Shown here piece by piece: positions 5,906 to 7,422 of a stretch of 7,422 nt of DNA. A program made the position numbers and the translations under genes. The notes under the pieces were generated by a model, which ran no database searches, had not been told where the DNA came from, and was given only the letters and a program-made list of their open reading frames with translations. The DNA is from Spartobacteria bacterium (GTDB lineage: Bacteria; Verrucomicrobiota; Verrucomicrobiia; Chthoniobacterales; Chthoniobacteraceae), in assembly GCA_025355595.1 (NCBI GenBank), contig JANXZI010000029.1:1-7422 (forward strand), written 5' to 3'. Positions within the stretch are counted from its first letter, which is position 1; each line of letters begins with the position of its first letter.

Positions 5906-7422
5906 TCACGCGTGCGCGAACTGGGGGTGCGAACGGATCGCCTGCTCGAATGACGGCTGCTGTTCCGTGGAAATGTCGGCGGGGAATTTTGCAGCGGAGC
6001 GCGACCAACGTCCGAGCCATTCGCCCGCGAGCAGTTCATGTTTGCGCGGTGATCGGATCGCGGCCGGCGTTAGCGCGATTGTCGTGTCGGTCTTGTCCAC
6101 GGTGCTCAGTCCCTGTGCCACGAAAAATCCGGCTGCGAGCAGCGCGGCGCGGATCGGAGTCGAGCAGGTATAGGTGTAAAGTTCAGCGGCGCGGCTCCCG
6201 CAGGCCGCGAAGATTTTTCGGAATGCGCCGAGCGTCCATTGATCCGCGTCGGTCTTGCTCGAGAACATGTCGAAAAAAATCACGTCGGGCGCAGGTGCGG
6301 TCGGGAGCGAGGCGAGGAAATCGCCGTGCAGGAGTGTCCACTGCAGGCCCGCGTGCTCCGATGATTGCCAGCGGCCTGCATCGAGGATGCCGCCAACGCC
6401 CGCGTGGCGGAGGTAGGTAAATTCGCGGTTGTGCAGGAAGGCGAGCTTCAGCGGATCGAGATCATTTTCAAAGCTCACGATGTGCATCGGGCGCACGGGT
6501 TCCGCCGCTGCGATTTTTTCGTGGCAGAGGATCGCGGACATCGCGTTCGTGCCCGCGCCGAGGCCCACGTCCCAGATCACCAGCGGCGCGGCGGTGTCCG
6601 GATTTTCATCGGCGGAAATGCGGAGGCGCGCGGCGAGATCGGACTGCTCGATGTAGAGCCGCTGCGCCTCCTCCATCGGCGGCGTGCGCGAGTGCATGAT
6701 TTCGCCCGAGGAAATCTGCCGGATGCTCGAGAAGCCCTCCCACGCCTTGTGGATTTCGTAGTCGCCCAAAGTGCGCGCCGCCTTCCGCGACGGCTTCTGC
6801 TGATGCGTCGGATGATCCACGTCCGTCGCGTGCAGAAACTCGCGCTTTTCCCGATACAGCTCGGTGAAACGATCCGCCAAAATGCTCGCGCGGATGTCGC
6901 GCATGAGCTGGTGGTAAAAATAAATGTTGTGCTGCCCGAGGAGCTGCCAGCCGAGCGTCTCGCCAGTCTTCGCGAGGTGATGCAGATAGGCGCGCGAGTA
7001 GCGTGTGCAGGTCGGGCACGCGCACTCGGGATCGAGCGGCGCGTCGGTGAATTTATAGACGCTCCGGCGCATTTGCAGATAGCCGCGCGAGGTGAAGACC
7101 GCCCCGCGTTGCGCGACCTGCGTGGGGATGATGCAGTCAAACATGTCCACGCCGCGATGCACCGCCTCGAGGATATCGAGCGGCGTGCCCACACCCATGA
7201 GGTAGCGCGGGCGATCGTGCGGGAGAAGTTGCGTGGTGAGTTCGCAAGTGTCCTGCCGCTCGCTCCGACTCTCGCCGACGGCGAGGCCACCGATCGCGAA
7301 TCCGTCGAACGGCATCTCCGTGAGCCCCGCCGCGCTCTCGCGCCGGAGTTCGGGAAAGAGCGCACCCTGCACGATCGCAAACAGCGCCTGCGGCGAATCG
7401 CCGCGCGCCGCGAGACTCCGCG
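5906..7422 (-). CDS. tgt: tRNA-guanine transglycosylase fused to an MnmC2-like methyltransferase (C-terminal 505 aa, partial)
   Basis: The frame is open to the right edge, so the gene's start is outside the window; about 200 N-terminal residues of Tgt appear to be missing, and the whole protein would be near 700 aa. The first part is the C-terminal half of Tgt, which swaps G34 for preQ1 in GUN-anticodon tRNAs. It shows FAIVQG at 7370-7387, GGLAVGE, PRYLMGVGTP, the nucleophile Asp in MFDC (7136-7138), and the zinc ligands CxCxxC plus His (7022-7024, 7016-7018, 7007-7009, 6929-6931). After a linker (about 6826-6758) comes a methyltransferase like MnmC2 (PF05430), which makes mnm5U34. It has GEIMHSRTPPMEEAQRLYIE, the SAM loop DVGLGAGTN (6545-6571), SFENDLDPL, FFDMFSSKTDADQW (Asp at 6269-6271), and YTYTCSTPIRAALLAAGF. 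The FAD-dependent MnmC1 half is absent. One uninterrupted frame joins the two domains. The methyltransferase's substrate is inferred only. Confidence 0.9.
   Translation of the reverse strand, partial: RSLAARGDSPQALFAIVQGALFPELRRESAAGLTEMPFDGFAIGGLAVGESRSERQDTCELTTQLLPHDRPRYLMGVGTPLDILEAVHRGVDMFDCIIPTQVAQRGAVFTSRGYLQMRRSVYKFTDAPLDPECACPTCTRYSRAYLHHLAKTGETLGWQLLGQHNIYFYHQLMRDIRASILADRFTELYREKREFLHATDVDHPTHQQKPSRKAARTLGDYEIHKAWEGFSSIRQISSGEIMHSRTPPMEEAQRLYIEQSDLAARLRISADENPDTAAPLVIWDVGLGAGTNAMSAILCHEKIAAAEPVRPMHIVSFENDLDPLKLAFLHNREFTYLRHAGVGGILDAGRWQSSEHAGLQWTLLHGDFLASLPTAPAPDVIFFDMFSSKTDADQWTLGAFRKIFAACGSRAAELYTYTCSTPIRAALLAAGFFVAQGLSTVDKTDTTIALTPAAIRSPRKHELLAGEWLGRWSRSAAKFPADISTEQQPSFEQAIRSHPQFAHA

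Noticed and set aside
5628..6020. 130-codon minus-strand open frame overlapping the end of the Tgt fusion gene
   Set aside because: It overlaps the fusion gene out of frame and runs through the REP-like palindrome (GQECPHC-type peptide), with no domain visible.
5644..6420. 258-codon plus-strand open frame starting in the structured gap
   Set aside because: Most of it is antisense to the methyltransferase domain and the rest crosses the hairpins and the palindrome; the translation is highly Arg-rich.

Overview
The window is high-GC bacterial DNA, and its gene content suggests a member of the Verrucomicrobiota (or a related Planctomycetota/PVC lineage). The reasons are a secreted DUF1080 (3-keto-disaccharide hydrolase) protein, a xylose-isomerase-like sugar isomerase end, an SPFH protein with a lipobox, starts without Shine-Dalgarno sequences, and a GCGGACA/TGTCCGC palindrome of a kind I associate with these genomes. 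This assignment is inference; there is no rRNA or other marker gene here.

Layout, left to right. Positions 1-96 hold the 3' end of a plus-strand sugar phosphate isomerase/epimerase-like gene. It converges on a minus-strand pair, transcribed from right to left: a complete ABC exporter half-transporter (1489-3267) followed by an unrecognised multi-pass membrane protein (139-1401). Divergent from the ABC gene, across 183 bp, is a small secreted DUF1080 protein on the plus strand (3451-4101). A strong hairpin at 4107-4152 separates it from a convergent minus-strand SPFH/band-7 gene (4159-5469), whose N-terminus has two membrane helices placed ahead of an apparent lipoprotein signal. Positions 5470-5905 (436 bp) hold no convincing gene but are dense in inverted repeats, including three abutting perfect or near-perfect hairpins and a REP-like palindrome. 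From 5906 to the right edge runs the C-terminal part of a minus-strand gene in which a tRNA-guanine transglycosylase (Tgt) is joined in frame to an MnmC2-like SAM methyltransferase.

Functional picture. There is no single pathway. The left half looks like envelope export (ABC transporter plus a possible membrane partner). The middle is periplasmic or extracellular sugar chemistry and a membrane-scaffold protein. The right end is tRNA wobble-base modification. The two most distinctive items are the Tgt-MnmC2-like fusion, which would combine chemistry on G34 tRNAs with a domain family that acts on U34 tRNAs, and the structured 436-bp gap, which may encode an undescribed RNA or a structured leader.
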